A stretch of 64,000 nucleotides of DNA. It comes from Cichorium intybus (Eukaryota > Streptophyta > Magnoliopsida > Asterales > Asteraceae). The notes under the pieces were generated by a model. That model saw only the letters and a program-made list of their open reading frames with translations, searched no databases and was not told the DNA's origin. The position numbers and the translations under genes are program-made. The stretch lies in assembly GCA_023525715.1 (NCBI GenBank), contig CM042012.1, positions 41,056,028 through 41,120,027 of the forward strand. The letters are read 5' to 3'. How positions within the stretch are numbered: position 1 is the stretch's first letter; each line of letters begins with the position of its first letter. Positions 37,801 to 52,069 of this stretch are shown piece by piece.

Positions 37801-38925
37801 TTGAAGCAAGCTTCTCGCAGCTGGAATCTTTGTTTCCATGAGAAAGTCAAAGAGTTTGGCTTCTCTAGGAGCGAGGATGAGTCCTGCGTATATGTCAAGG
37901 CTAGTGGGAGTATAGTCACTTTTCTGGTGCTGTATGTCGATGACATACTGCTCATGGGAAACGATATTCCAACCTTGCAAGATGTTAAGGCTTGGCTTGG
38001 GAAATGTTTCGCCATGAAGGACCTAGGAGAGGCTGCCTATATTCTTGGGATTAGAATATTGAGAGATAGGAAGAAGAGACTGATTGGACTCAGTCAGGGT
38101 ACATACTTGGATAAGGTACTAAAGAGGTTTAGTATGGAAAATTCCAAGAAGGGAGAGCTGCCTATCCAAAGTAATGCGAAGCTGAGTAAGACTCAAAGTC
38201 CGAGTACAGACGAGGAAATAGCTGAGATGAGTCGAGTACCATACGCTTCGGCTGTGGGATCGATCATGTACGCTATGACGTGTACTCGCCCTGACGTGGC
38301 TTTTGCCTTAAGCATGGTCAGTCGGTACCAGGGTAACCCTGGAAGGGCGCATTGGATAGCTGTGAAAAATATACTCAAGTATCTGCGAAGGACAAAGAAC
38401 ATGGTGTTAGTCCTCGGTGGCAGTGATACCTTGAGAGTTGAAGGATATACAGATGCCAGCTTTCAGACGGATAGAGACAGTGGTCGGTCTCAGTCGGGCT
38501 GGGTATTCCTTTTGAACGGTGGAGCAGTGACTTGGAAAAGTTCCAAGCAAGAAACAGTGGCTGATTCTACGTGCGAATCAGAGTACATAGCAGCAAGTGA
38601 AGCGTCAAAGGAAGCGGCTTGGCTGAAGAACTTTATCGGTGACCTTGGAGTAGTCCCGAGTATTCAGGAGCCCTTGGAACTGTTCTGCGATAATGAAGGT
38701 GCGGTCGCCTTGACAAAGGAACCGCGAGATCATGGAAAGTCCAGACATATCGACAGAAAGTACCACTATATCAGGCATAGGGTAGAAGAAGGTCACCTCC
38801 TTGTAAAGAGGGTATCATCGGAAGATAATCCTGCAGATCCCTTGACAAAGGCTCTGAGTAGGATTAAGCATAATCAGCATGCTAGGAGCATTGGATTAAG
38901 AGATGATATAAGTTTTAGTAATTAG
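34894..38925 (+). CDS. Element B Gag-Pol polyprotein
   Basis: 1343 residues, one frame, no stop. It encodes all proteins for copia replication: capsid and nucleocapsid, protease, integrase, reverse transcriptase and RNase H. Domains in order: gag (UBN2-type, about 25-215); zinc knuckle CX2CX4HX4C from Cys270 (CFYCKEKGHWKRSC); protease DTG near 320; integrase HHCC finger (LWHSRLGH near 453, CESC near 487); catalytic D517, D580, E616 with the copia-typical D,D(35)E spacing; RT core (QMDVKTAFLNG) with YVDD at 1014-1017; RNase H D1187 (YTDAS), ESEY, D1266 (FCDN). The integrase segment usually PQHNGVAERR reads PQLNGVAERR, a His-to-Leu change of unknown effect. The ATG opens directly into a gag start similar to A's. 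Confidence 0.96.
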   Translation: MSSADQSAPQSNSSVPSILSLCSRVQLNGTNYNDWIRNIKMALRYENKEYVLETELVDVDPETATPEEIASYQKHTDDATKVACIMIATMNPELQRIYEDYWPYEMHKELAEKFRKQERIERCEVVKDFTNSKPKDGESICAHVQRMQGYVERLRKLAMPVPEQLAVDIVLNSLPSSYDQFRLAYHLNNNQANMTELHRMLRVAEDGMKGKSVPSVNQPVLAIGSGKGKKRKGPPKQNWREKVQAGSSSNGSRTKTSQIPCVANPDEANCFYCKEKGHWKRSCPKYLQDVKDGKVKPSTAGIYTISKNSPSSNSWVLDTGCGFHICSDMQGLKESREVEHGRLNLIMGNRRSSPVTKIGVYSLVLSSEVCLDLLDCCYSPEMARNIISFHALFRQGFHFSFDNNIGSISVFKNGILNFTAYPCNGVYETVKCVDNLGQSVNYIDSTSDVEKACLWHSRLGHISKKRIAQLQKDGVLESFDLKSDDVCESCLLGKMTKSPFKGSFERGEGLLDIIHTDVCGPFRSTTKDGTRFYVTFTDDFSRYGYIYLIKHKSDTFEKFKEFKNEVENQLGRKIKMLRSDRGGEYLSIEFLDYLKECGIVSQLTPPRTPQLNGVAERRNRTLLDMVRSMMSRASLPIHFWGYALETAAHILNLVPTKKVAKTPHEMWTGKAPSLAHIKVWGCEAFVRRETQDKLADRSERCFFIGYPKQSFGYLFYRPSEDVVFVARRAVFRERELVFKEDSGSTIDLEEIQESSDDATLGETSNQHEEEVPVGPTDVSLPLRRSGRVSMPPEFYGFHITSDGDTFVSDRTLINLDEPANYQEAVAGPESAKWKEAMDSEIKSMYDNQVWNLVDNVPGRKTVGCKWIFKKKTDMDGKVHTFKARLVAKGFTQTPGVDYDETFSPVAKIKSIRIMLAIAAFHDYEIWQMDVKTAFLNGKLTEDVYMNQPEGFVDAKYPNKVCKLERSIYGLKQASRSWNLCFHEKVKEFGFSRSEDESCVYVKASGSIVTFLVLYVDDILLMGNDIPTLQDVKAWLGKCFAMKDLGEAAYILGIRILRDRKKRLIGLSQGTYLDKVLKRFSMENSKKGELPIQSNAKLSKTQSPSTDEEIAEMSRVPYASAVGSIMYAMTCTRPDVAFALSMVSRYQGNPGRAHWIAVKNILKYLRRTKNMVLVLGGSDTLRVEGYTDASFQTDRDSGRSQSGWVFLLNGGAVTWKSSKQETVADSTCESEYIAASEASKEAAWLKNFIGDLGVVPSIQEPLELFCDNEGAVALTKEPRDHGKSRHIDRKYHYIRHRVEEGHLLVKRVSSEDNPADPLTKALSRIKHNQHARSIGLRDDISFSN

Positions 38926-39710
38926 ATAGGTTCGAAACTTGTAACAATGTATTGTATTTGACTCTTGTGATTTAATAATAGAGATTTATTATGGTTCACT
39001 ACTCTTGTCAGTGCTTTATCATTGTGTTTCATTTTGCATGTTTTACTTCCTGAATAATTGGATTATTCAAATATCCACAGTCGATTACACTCTAAGGGAG
39101 TAAGTGTGAAGTAAGACTGTCATGAATTGGTAATAGATTGTCTAAGGAGTTAGACATTGCAATTGGATTGCTGAACCATTCGTGAGTACTTGGAAATGGA
39201 GATTTGAGTATTGGATAAACCCGCGCTCAATGGATTGCTTCATGGATTACATCACGAGCAATGTTGAGACGATAATATCTTTTGATCTTTAAGCTAAGAC
39301 ATATGAGTTATGATTTATTAGACGGTTGTTCATTGATAATATGAAAACGCATCGGTAACTCGGTGTTATAAAACGTATTGTTGTGAGTGATTTGTCTGGT
39401 AAAAGACATAAGTATATGAGTCGAAGTTTATTCGTCCCTTGACCCTAACGGGAAACAGATATCTGTAGGCCTCTCGATGATTTTGAAGTTGACTAAAATG
39501 GTTGGCCAACCGGGACTAAATTGGTAGTCTAAGAGTCATATGCAAATCGGAAATCGAGGAACAGTGAATCAGACCAGATTGATTTTATCCATGTCTTGAG
39601 TCTGAAAATATCTTGTTGGACGGAGGATCATCAGATCACTTATCTTTGGACAGAACTGACTGGGTCAGAGTTCAGACAATTAAAGTCATAGACTTATCCA
39701 AGTGGGAGAC
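38926..39710 (+). mobile_element. Element B 3' untranslated region and polypurine tract
   Basis: Noncoding 785 bp ending in AAGTGGGAGAC (39700-39710), directly before the 3' LTR. Homologous to C's 14206-15262 in reverse orientation. Confidence 0.88.
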
Positions 39711-40480
39711 TGTTGGATTAGGTGTCTAAGCCATGACTTGTAATTGAACTTTTATCTTATGGTTAAAAGCAAAGTCCATTTGGGTTGCCCTCATGGGTGG
39801 AGGAAAGATAGTTCAGTAGAGAGAATAGTTGATTTATTAATTGTATAATAAATCAATAGAAAATATATATATAGTTTATTAATATATTTAAGTGCTAATA
39901 TATTAATTAGAAACTATATTAATTAATTGAGATTTAATCTAGAATTAATTGGATTTAATTTGGAGATTAAATTAATTAATTAAAAAGGTGCAGGGACTGG
40001 TATGGCATTTATTCAATAGTTGAATAACTGGCCAGGAAAAACCAGGGACCAAAAGTGGCGCCAACTTGGAGGCTCCTCCAAGGGATTGGCGAAACCCTAA
40101 TTAGGGTTTGGTAAGCCTGGTCCAAGTGGTCAAAAGCCTTGTCCAGTTGGAGGCTCCTTAGGGTTTCAGGTGTAACCCTTGGAGGCTATAAAAGGAACCC
40201 CCTGGCACCTCATATTCACGCTATCTTCTCTCTGGATTTACTCTGCTGGACTGATTCTTCCATCACCTGGGTGTGACTTTCATCTGAGGCAGGATAATTT
40301 TGCTGCTGCTTAAAAGGATCATAAGATCTAAGGTTGGTTTTTCTTGATTCTTCTTTAGAATTGAATTGTATCCTTTAGGTTCTTAGTTCTAATCTTCATA
40401 GAAGAAAACATAGATCAATATTAGGGTTGCATGTGAACCTTAGGTTATTTTGTGTTCATTGATTGCATAGAAACCCTTCA
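39711..40480 (+). repeat. Element B 3' LTR
   Basis: 770 bp; no difference from 32855-33624 noticed on reading through. TATA box at 40187-40193. Confidence 0.95.
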
Positions 40481-40485
40481 GTACT
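40481..40485. repeat. Target-site duplication of element B, right copy (GTACT)
   Basis: Pairs with 32850-32854. Confidence 0.95.
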
Positions 40486-40642
40486 GACATATGTGGTACC
40501 TCTTATTCCACAGCTAAAAGACTTTCCAAAGCCTCTAAAGCTGAAGAGGAAGAAAGACCAAGGAAGAACACGATCCTAACAAACAAAAGGAAATCTCATT
40601 CAATGAAAGTGATAGAGAAAACATCATAGATCCCCATCATGA

Positions 40643-40972
40643 TTGGTGATTACTTTGTATATTTCCAAGCATTTCATTAAACGGATCCTAATAGATGACG
40701 GAAGCTTTATCAACATCGTCTTGTTAGAGTCCTTGAACAAGATGAACATCTTGGATTTCAAAAAAACAAGAAGATCTTTAGTATTTGAGGTATTCAATGG
40801 TGAAACTAAGAAGGCCATCGAAAAGATCAAATTACCAATCTATGTTGAGGGAATAAATTCTATGCAACTCTTTTATGTGATCAATACGTTTTCTTGTTAT
40901 AACATTGCCTTAGGTTGGCCTTGGATACACGATATGAATGATATCTCATCAACATACCACCACTGCATGTGA
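40643..40972 (+). pseudogene. Ty3-gypsy aspartic protease fragment
   Basis: A 109-residue open frame with the layout of a plant gypsy retropepsin: ILIDDGSFINIV (D-D-G-S where many families have D-T-G-S), then a middle beta-rich section and GWPWIHDMNDISSTYHHC, matching the LGRPWLH...STYHQC region that closes the domain. No RT or integrase follows, so it is an isolated remnant. The family could be Tat-like, but that is uncertain. Confidence 0.65.
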
Positions 40973-40999
40973 TTGGTATAATAGGCGAGTATTGTGTTT

Positions 41000-41586
41000 C
41001 TCATTAAGCATTTTCTCTTACCCGTTGAATTCTAACATTTCAGGTTTAAGGGGTATTTTTGGAAAAGGACACAATATGATAGTTCCGAGCTCGTATCAAG
41101 TTAAATGAAGGGACCAATTTGAGTAACTTATTAAATTAAGTCTTCCACATGTGTTTTGAGGTTTTTTTTTTCAAAATTTGATATTGTTGGAAAATGATTA
41201 TGAAAGTACAACACTATTTATATAAACGTTTTGTCAATTTAAGAGAAATTAAGTTCAAATGGTTTTTGTGAAAAGTTTTTAACACATACACTTTGATAAA
41301 ACTTGATTTATTTTTTAGTGAAAGAGTTTTATAGATTCACTTAGAGGTTTATTTTATTGCTATTTCAAAAAAAATTAAGGTGTTACATTATCCCAACAGA
41401 TTTGCGTAGTTCAAAACAAATGCGTTGTTATTGAAATTTTCCATTGAAACAGAGTAAAGCATAATCGAATACAGAATATGATCGAGAATGAGAATTCGAT
41501 TATGGAAAACTAGATCCAAGAATCGACTCAGATCTAGAAATTGAATACCAGAAAGAATTTCAAAAAAAATTTAGAATTGTATCATG
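41000..41586. other. Noncoding stretch, probably internal remnant of an LTR element
   Basis: AT-rich, no ORF. It lies on the internal side of the PBS-like site at 41587, so it may be degraded leader of a minus-strand element. Confidence 0.35.
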
Positions 41587-43266
<1,680 letters not shown>

Positions 43267-43617
43267 TTATATAGTATGAACGTCTACCAGCAGATCATTA
43301 TCTACTAAGTACACATGCACAACAGTCGAGACTTTCTCAATGACATTTTTCAAATGATTTACATCACTTTCATTGACTATATCTATAAAATACTTCAATA
43401 CAGAGGGTTGGAAAGACAACTCAACATTATGTCGGTTCTCCATACCCGCTTTCATCTTAACCAAATGTAATATATCAGATAAATTAATATGTGTAGGAAA
43501 CTTTACGCCGTAACTTTTAACAAATGGTCTAACCTAATGAAGTTTTGCATTCATAGATTGCAAAGAACCAACCACACAAGCCACAACAAAATACTCATCT
43601 GGACAATTAGAAGTCAT
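43267..43617 (-). pseudogene. 117-codon ORF with one stop, possibly N-terminal part of a MULE transposase-like gene
   Basis: Minus-strand reading from ATG at 43617 to a stop at 43267, interrupted once by TAG near 43534. The second half (KYFIDIVNESDVNHLKNVIE, then VVHVYLVDND) has the beta-alpha-beta feel of the N-terminal region of plant MuDR-family proteins. Beyond it no transposase DDE domain is visible. The assignment is tentative; it could be another decayed gene. Confidence 0.3.
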
Positions 43618-43739
43618 TTTTCTCTCTAGTTTTTCTGTGTTTTTTTCTGAGAAAAAATATATCAGGCAAAAAATCCATTAACAAATTTAAACAATCTCAT
43701 TGCTTATAAAATAACCAACATATGCATTGTATAGGCATC

Positions 43740-44170
43740 TGAATTTCGCAGTACGAATACACTTTTTCTCAGTACGATTTTAAGAAAAATAAAGGCTTTT
43801 GTCAGAAAGAACCTGTTTTTTTGTAGAAGCAACTGAGATTTCGCAGGGGATGCCTGAAAAAATTTAGCCAACTGAGAAAATCAAATTTTAGCAAGGGGAA
43901 CCGAGAAAATCCAATTTTCGTAGGTGATTTTCGCAAGTGCCCCTACAAAAATCTTAGACTTCAAATGTCATTTTTTGAACTTTTTAGCTTATATACAACA
44001 TTTTTGGTCCCCACACATTTTCGTAACCGAAATGAGATTTTCGCATGTAACCCCCCCCCCCCCCCCCTACGAAAATCACAGGAAATGACATGGTTTCATG
44101 ATTATGACAGGCCCCGTAGATTTCGCAGGCCCAGGCCCGCGAAAATCATGGCTATTTTGTTCACTAGCAA
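43740..44170. repeat. GATTTTCGCAG-type degenerate repeats with a 17-C tract
   Basis: The phrase (G)ATTTTCGCA and its complement (CGAAAATC) recur about eight times. A homopolymer of 17 C lies at 44051-44067. This looks like transposon subterminal debris; no element ends were defined. Confidence 0.55.
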
Positions 44171-45846
44171 TTTTTGCTTGAATCTTGAAAAAATATTAGA
44201 TAAGTAGTCTAATTTGTCATTTCCTAAGACTATCTACATTAGTAACTAAAAGCTTGATTGGTTGCCCAAACAGTTAATAAGAAAAAAAATCGTCAAAAAA
44301 ATCCCCAACGATATTACATCAACCAAAAGTTGGACATTCTCTTTCTTGCATATGTCATTTTCTCGTATTTTATTTTAATTTATTATTTTGATATGTTTAT
44401 TTTGTAAATAATTAGATGGTGTGCTTATAAAATAAATATTCAAATATATTAAAATATGTAGAAAAATATCCTCAACAAAAGATACCAATGTTGATATAAT
44501 TTTGATGATTTTTATTATATTTTTTAACATAAAATATTGGGTTTGATTTGTTGATAATGACAGTGAAATGTTAAAAGATAAAAAAAAATAGTTTTTAAGT
44601 ACATAGTTTGATTGGTGAATGCAAAATAGTCTAGAAAAGAGGGTGATAAATCGTTTTTGAAATTAAAATCCTGATATTGACATTCACCTACATATTTATT
44701 TTTCTGATGTTTATTTACTTCACTTCCCATTGGCCTAAAGTTATTGCGCCAGGTTATTGCGCCAGGTTCGTATATATTCTCGTTGACAAAAAGATACCCT
44801 AAAATTAAAATTATTATGAGAAAATACTTTAATAAAATTGTTCCATTATCGGATCAAAAATCTAAATGAAGAGATCAAATCTAATTACATTTAAAACAAC
44901 TAAATAATGATTTTCTATAAAGCCATCCGACTATATAATTATATATTTGATATTTAACTAACTTATTTGATGAGAGCGAAAGCTAGAAGGTCACAAAAAA
45001 TCTGTAAATGCGCGTGGTCACCAGTCTATTTGTTTTGTAGTGTTCCTTTCAGACCTGCTGGTAATGACGGGAGAAACCTCCGAGGAAACCGTTGATGTCT
45101 ATTGCAATGTTTTCAACATTTTCTTTAATAATAATAACTCCAATTCCCATGCATTAAAACACAGAAGAAGCCAAGAAGGAAATTAAGAAGGGAGAAGCTG
45201 AAAGTAGAGTTTGTCTTGTGTAGACTTTTCTTTTACGGGTGTAACACGTGTGAGGTTGGCATTTCATACCATTTTCTAACAAGATGGAAAGGAAACCATA
45301 AGTATTGAATACAAAAGGGTACTGATGGAATATTTTTATGAAACACATTCCTAATGGTAAGTGATGAATTAATTTTATCAAATTCACTTTTAACATCACC
45401 GTTTTAAAAATATTTGACCATCATTTATATTTATTTATTTTTTGAAATCTTGCATTTCTATAAAAAAAAAAAAAAGATAAAACGATTAACCATACTTTTT
45501 ATGAAGAATCTTTGTTGAAATTTCAAGAATCATAATATCAAAAAATGAACAAATAATTGTCTTTTTAGAGTTTAATGTTTAGGGTTTAGGCCTTAGGGGT
45601 CAATGATCTAAAAAGCATGTCAGGTCGGCGCTAAAGCTTGCCATAGCAACAATGAGCGACTTCGCTTTCCCGAAAGACCTAAATGGCGATAATGTTATGT
45701 GAGGCACATCCAAGTCGGAGTAAGGTGCGCAATGGCGCATTATGACAAGAGTTTTTCTTAAGATGCGTTTTTACGTTTTTTATCGGGCATGTGTTTTTGT
45801 TAACTTTTTGTTATTGGTAGTTGAACATATATGTATGCTCAATAAT

Positions 45847-45849
<3 letters not shown>
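44171..45849. other. AT-rich noncoding stretch
   Basis: No gene seen. It includes a 13-bp direct duplication TTATTGCGCCAGG at 44742 and 44755. Around 45555-45750 a less AT-rich segment interrupts the background, of unknown origin. Confidence 0.5.

Positions 45850-45936
<87 letters not shown>
45850..45936. repeat. (AT)n(GT)n compound microsatellite
   Basis: AT run 45850-45920 passing into GT run 45921-45936. Confidence 0.95.
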
Positions 45937-46099
45937 TTTTTATGAAATGAAAAGTCTATGAATTAAGATGATGTGTGAATTGTAATATCCTAAGTGAGAC
46001 GGGCCCATTGGAGTAATTGAGTGACTTGATTCAATCATCTCATTAGATATAACAGATACTATAGTTCTAGTTATTCAGAAAAGTTGTTTCACATGAACC

Positions 46100-46350
46100 T
46101 AGAGGTGCACAAAAGCCGGTTAAAAACCGGTTTCGGTTATAACCGGTCCGGTTTTGACCGGTTTTTTTTAAACGAGATTGAGTTTCAAACCGGTTTTTTT
46201 CGATTTTTAAACCGGTTCGGTTCGGTTAACCGGAAGAAAAACCGGTTTTTTTTCGGTTTTTAAACCGGTTCGGTTTCAGATAAAAAACCGGCTAAAAAAC
46301 CGGTTCGGTTAAAAAACCGGTTCGGTTATTAAAAAACCGGTTATTAAAAG
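46100..46350. mobile_element. AACCGGTT-rich element, hAT-like MITE candidate
   Basis: Eleven CCGGTT copies, most within AACCGGTT palindromes, in about 240 bp. The left end TAGAGGTGCACAAAAG resembles hAT termini (YARNGGTG...CA), which are typically followed by such subterminal transposase sites. A matching right terminus and 8-bp duplication are not evident, so ends are approximate. Confidence 0.45.
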
Positions 46351-47970
46351 CCCAATAGTTCAACTCACAGTTTATTTCGGTTTTAAAGTATAAATGTCTT
46401 ATGCTAAGCCATGGTTTTGAAAAAAGATTTGGAAACAAATTATGTATGTTTTGTTTCAAAGCATATGTATCTCACGAGATATTTTTATTTTATGTATTCT
46501 ATGTTATTTTAAGTGACATATACTCATGTATCGAAGGCAATATATAATGAAGTAGTTCCACTAAGACAGATTTTGCGTAATGCGAAACTTCACACATAGA
46601 AGTTAGAATGGAAAACATGCTCTAGTTTAATTTTAAAAATGTATTATAGAGGTTGTATGTATATGTTTTCTTATGGATTTGTGTATTGGTTTGTAACCCC
46701 CACATAATGTGTTTACATCTTTTGGAGAAGGAAATTGTATTTGTTCCTACTAAATCTTCCTACCCACTAAATAATGTCATGTGGAATCCACTAATCCTCT
46801 CTCTTAATCTGATCCATTGTTTTGTTGAAAATTTCAATTAGGACCCAATTTTTGAAACATGAAATCTTTTGAAAACTGAACACACGAATCGTGTTTTAAA
46901 ATGTTCTCAAAATGGGGTGTTACATTGGTCCTCAAACACACACATACACACACTATAATGAGAGCATTTTATGTCTCTCTTTATCTTTAACTCCTCTTCC
47001 TCCCATTTCCACATTTTTGTAATGCATGTTCTTTCTAATATTTGCACTAACTTTTCTTTATTTAAATCTCTTATTCTCTATTATTTTCCAAAACTAGTTA
47101 TTCTAGTAGGTGTTTGTAATTCCTTATGAAAAAATATATTTTTATATACGTGCTTAATAACTTGTGCGGTACCAAAACGAAGTTTAGAAAAAAAAATGTT
47201 TGGATAACTTATCTGATACTAAAACACAGTAAGTTGATAAGTTGTCTTTTTATGTTCAGAAATATATAAGTAAAAAGAGAGTCAATATGTGTATGTTCGG
47301 TCATTAAAAACTAAAAATGTGGCTATCATCTATATGGTTTTTTGGGTTTTATAATGGCAAACTGATAAACTGGTTCTGCGTATAATAATTACTTTGAAAT
47401 AGGTTAGAACGAAATAACTTCTCATAAATTTCTTATTTTAGTAAAAAGTTTTTTTATTTTAGAAAAAATTACAAAATTGCCCTCATGATTTACAAAAAGT
47501 CACAAGTTTTGTCCACATTTGCATTTTGTTAATAGGCATTACATATGTTTGTAGTTGGAAATATGCCGCTATGGAATGAAGACCTAAATTTACAAAGGTG
47601 AAGAATGTGAAACAAATAGAAAAGAAGAACCAACAATAAAAACTACCATGTGTATGTCTTCTGAAGTTAAGAAATATGTATCTAGGTTTCAATTGCAGGG
47701 TTATATAAAAAAATGGCGAATTATAAAAAATAAGCATTAATTTAGAAATCTAATCAGATTCGAACTTATATGTGAATGAAATATAAAACTGGAACAATTA
47801 GAGGGGTTAACATATAAAAGGTGAATAAGAAGAAAAAAAGAAGTGATAAAAATTGTTTACATGACATAGTTGGAGGAAAAATTTTGGACATATGAAATAT
47901 GGTGGTCGGGAATTAGATGGATATAACAAACCTAATTAACAAGTTAAAGATAAGGAATAAGGTGAATTTG

Positions 47971-48005
<35 letters not shown>

Positions 48006-48305
48006 AAGCAACAATAAATGTAAGATGAGGAATGTCGTTCTGATGTAACATAAAAAACAAAAATAACAAGACCATGATCATGATGTAAAAGATTGTAATG
48101 AGTTGAAAGATAAAATGACAAAGGATGCTGAAAAGGTTGGTTATATGGAGCATAAGAAATATGATGGATTTGGTGGATCTTAGTGAAAAGAGAAAGAAAA
48201 CGTTTTAGATTTACGTAATTACTCTCTAAACTATTAAGGGGTTGGTTAAAAGATTTGAGAATAATCAAAAAAATTCTTTCATGTTTTTGTGATTCTTAAG
48301 AAATG
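46351..48305. other. AT-rich noncoding stretch
   Basis: No gene supported. Contains an ACACAC-rich patch near 46936 and a 33-base poly(A) at 47971-48003. Upstream of the poly(A) I find no recognisable retroposed gene or LINE. Confidence 0.5.
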
Positions 48306-48308
48306 TTA

Positions 48309-49000
48309 GGGTGCGTCTAGTTGCGGAAAACTGCTCCGTTTTCCGAAAAAAATTTCCAATAAAAATGAGAATTCTGAAAACGCGTTTAGTTCGACAATTT
48401 TTCTGAAGTTTTCCAAGGAAATGAAAATTTTTCATTTTTCCAAAATTACAAAGAATTTGGAAAAAATTGGAAAACCCAAAATTATTGTTTTCTGAATTTT
48501 TCTATTTCCAAAATTTTTTAAAATATAAAAAAACAAACACACACACACACACACACAAACACACTCATTCTCATCTACACCCCATAATTACAATGACACC
48601 CACCCTACCCACCACCCCACCAACTACCCACGCACACACCCGACCCTACCCCACCCCACCCACCACCCACCCCTACTTACCCCGCCCACCCACTCTACCC
48701 CATCCCAACCCACCTACCTCACCCCATCCCACGCACCACCCACCCACCCTACCCCACCCCATGCCACCCTCACCGACCACACCCCATCCCACCCCTCCCT
48801 AACCCACTACACCCACTACCCACCCCACCTCTCTAAACATATATTTCTATTTTTCCAAAATAGGAAATGAAAACAGAATCGGTTTTATCTAAATGAGTTT
48901 TCTAAATTTTCAATTGAAAACTGAAAATGAAAACTCATTTCATTTTTATTAAAATGAAAAATGGAAAATGGAAAATAGTTTTCCGTAACTAAACGCACCA
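48309..49000. mobile_element. PIF/Harbinger-type MITE with TTA duplication
   Basis: 692 bp. Left end GGGTGCGTCTAGTTGCGGAA; the right end read on the minus strand is TGGTGCGTTTAGTTACGGAA. The element is flanked by TTA at 48306-48308 and TTA at 49001-49003, the standard Harbinger target duplication. No transposase. Its core (48590-48840) is strongly C-rich (CCCACCC/CCCTACC units) preceded by a (CA)n run, so the minus strand has many GGG tracts. Confidence 0.8.
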
Positions 49001-49046
49001 TTAGGTTCTCACATCATCTTATTTCTATCTGTATCTTTTTTTCTCT

Positions 49047-49049
<3 letters not shown>

Positions 49050-49134
<85 letters not shown>
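49050..49134. repeat. (AT)n array, left of a MITE
   Basis: Pure AT run directly abutting the inverted-repeat element at 49135. Confidence 0.95.
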
Positions 49135-49137
<3 letters not shown>

Positions 49138-49598
49138 TGTTGCAGAAATCGGTCTTGGCGGTCGATTAATCGGCGATTAATCGCTTGGCGGTCTTCAACC
49201 GATTACGATTAGGCCTAATCGGTCAGCTTGGCGGTTTGCTGCAAAAATCGGCTTTGGCGGCCGATTAATCGGTCTTGGCGGTCATTTTCTAATTTTTTTT
49301 CTTTTTAATTTATTTTTTATTTTTTATTTTTAAATGATTACACAAACACTCTCTAATAACTCAAGAATACTGAAAAAAATCAATATTAAATAATAAAAAC
49401 AAACATATGAATAATCTTTTATGTGCATCACTAAATAAATATGAATCAAACTTTGCTATTTTTATAGTTATATATTTTTAAATAAATTCCTTTATAATTT
49501 AGGGTTTCCGATTAATCCCCGACTAATCCTCGATTAGTCCGATTAATCCCTTAACCCCACCCGACCGCCAAGCTACCGTTAAACGATTTTTACAACCT

Positions 49599-49600
<2 letters not shown>
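49135..49600. mobile_element. MITE inserted within a (TA)n array
   Basis: 466 bp, bounded on both sides by AT arrays. Left end CAGTGTTGCAGAAATCGG; right end on the minus strand CAAGGTTGTAAAAATCG, both followed inward by CTTGGCGGTCG. Multiple CGATTAATCG palindromic subterminal repeats lie inside both ends. No coding content. Superfamily not certain. Confidence 0.72.
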
Positions 49601-52027
<2,427 letters not shown>

Positions 52028-52069
52028 TAAAATATTCAGTCTTTTATCAAAATTCTTTTATGCGGTTGT

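Larger units (their letters stand above)
32855..40480 (+). mobile_element. Element B: complete, apparently intact Ty1-copia retrotransposon
   Basis: 7626 bp with two 770-bp LTRs, a perfect 5-bp target duplication, PBS, leader, an uninterrupted 1343-residue Gag-Pol and a polypurine tract. I found no difference between the two LTRs by eye, implying a very recent insertion. All catalytic motifs are present. Sequence homology to element C in LTR, leader and 3' region shows they belong to one family, with B the likely autonomous member. Confidence 0.96.

Noticed and set aside
47971..48003. Processed pseudogene indicated by a 33-A tract
   Set aside because: No open reading frame, gene homology or flanking direct repeats found upstream of the A run.
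48467..48802. 111-residue Thr/Pro/His-rich ORF
   Set aside because: Product of the C-rich low-complexity core of the Harbinger MITE.
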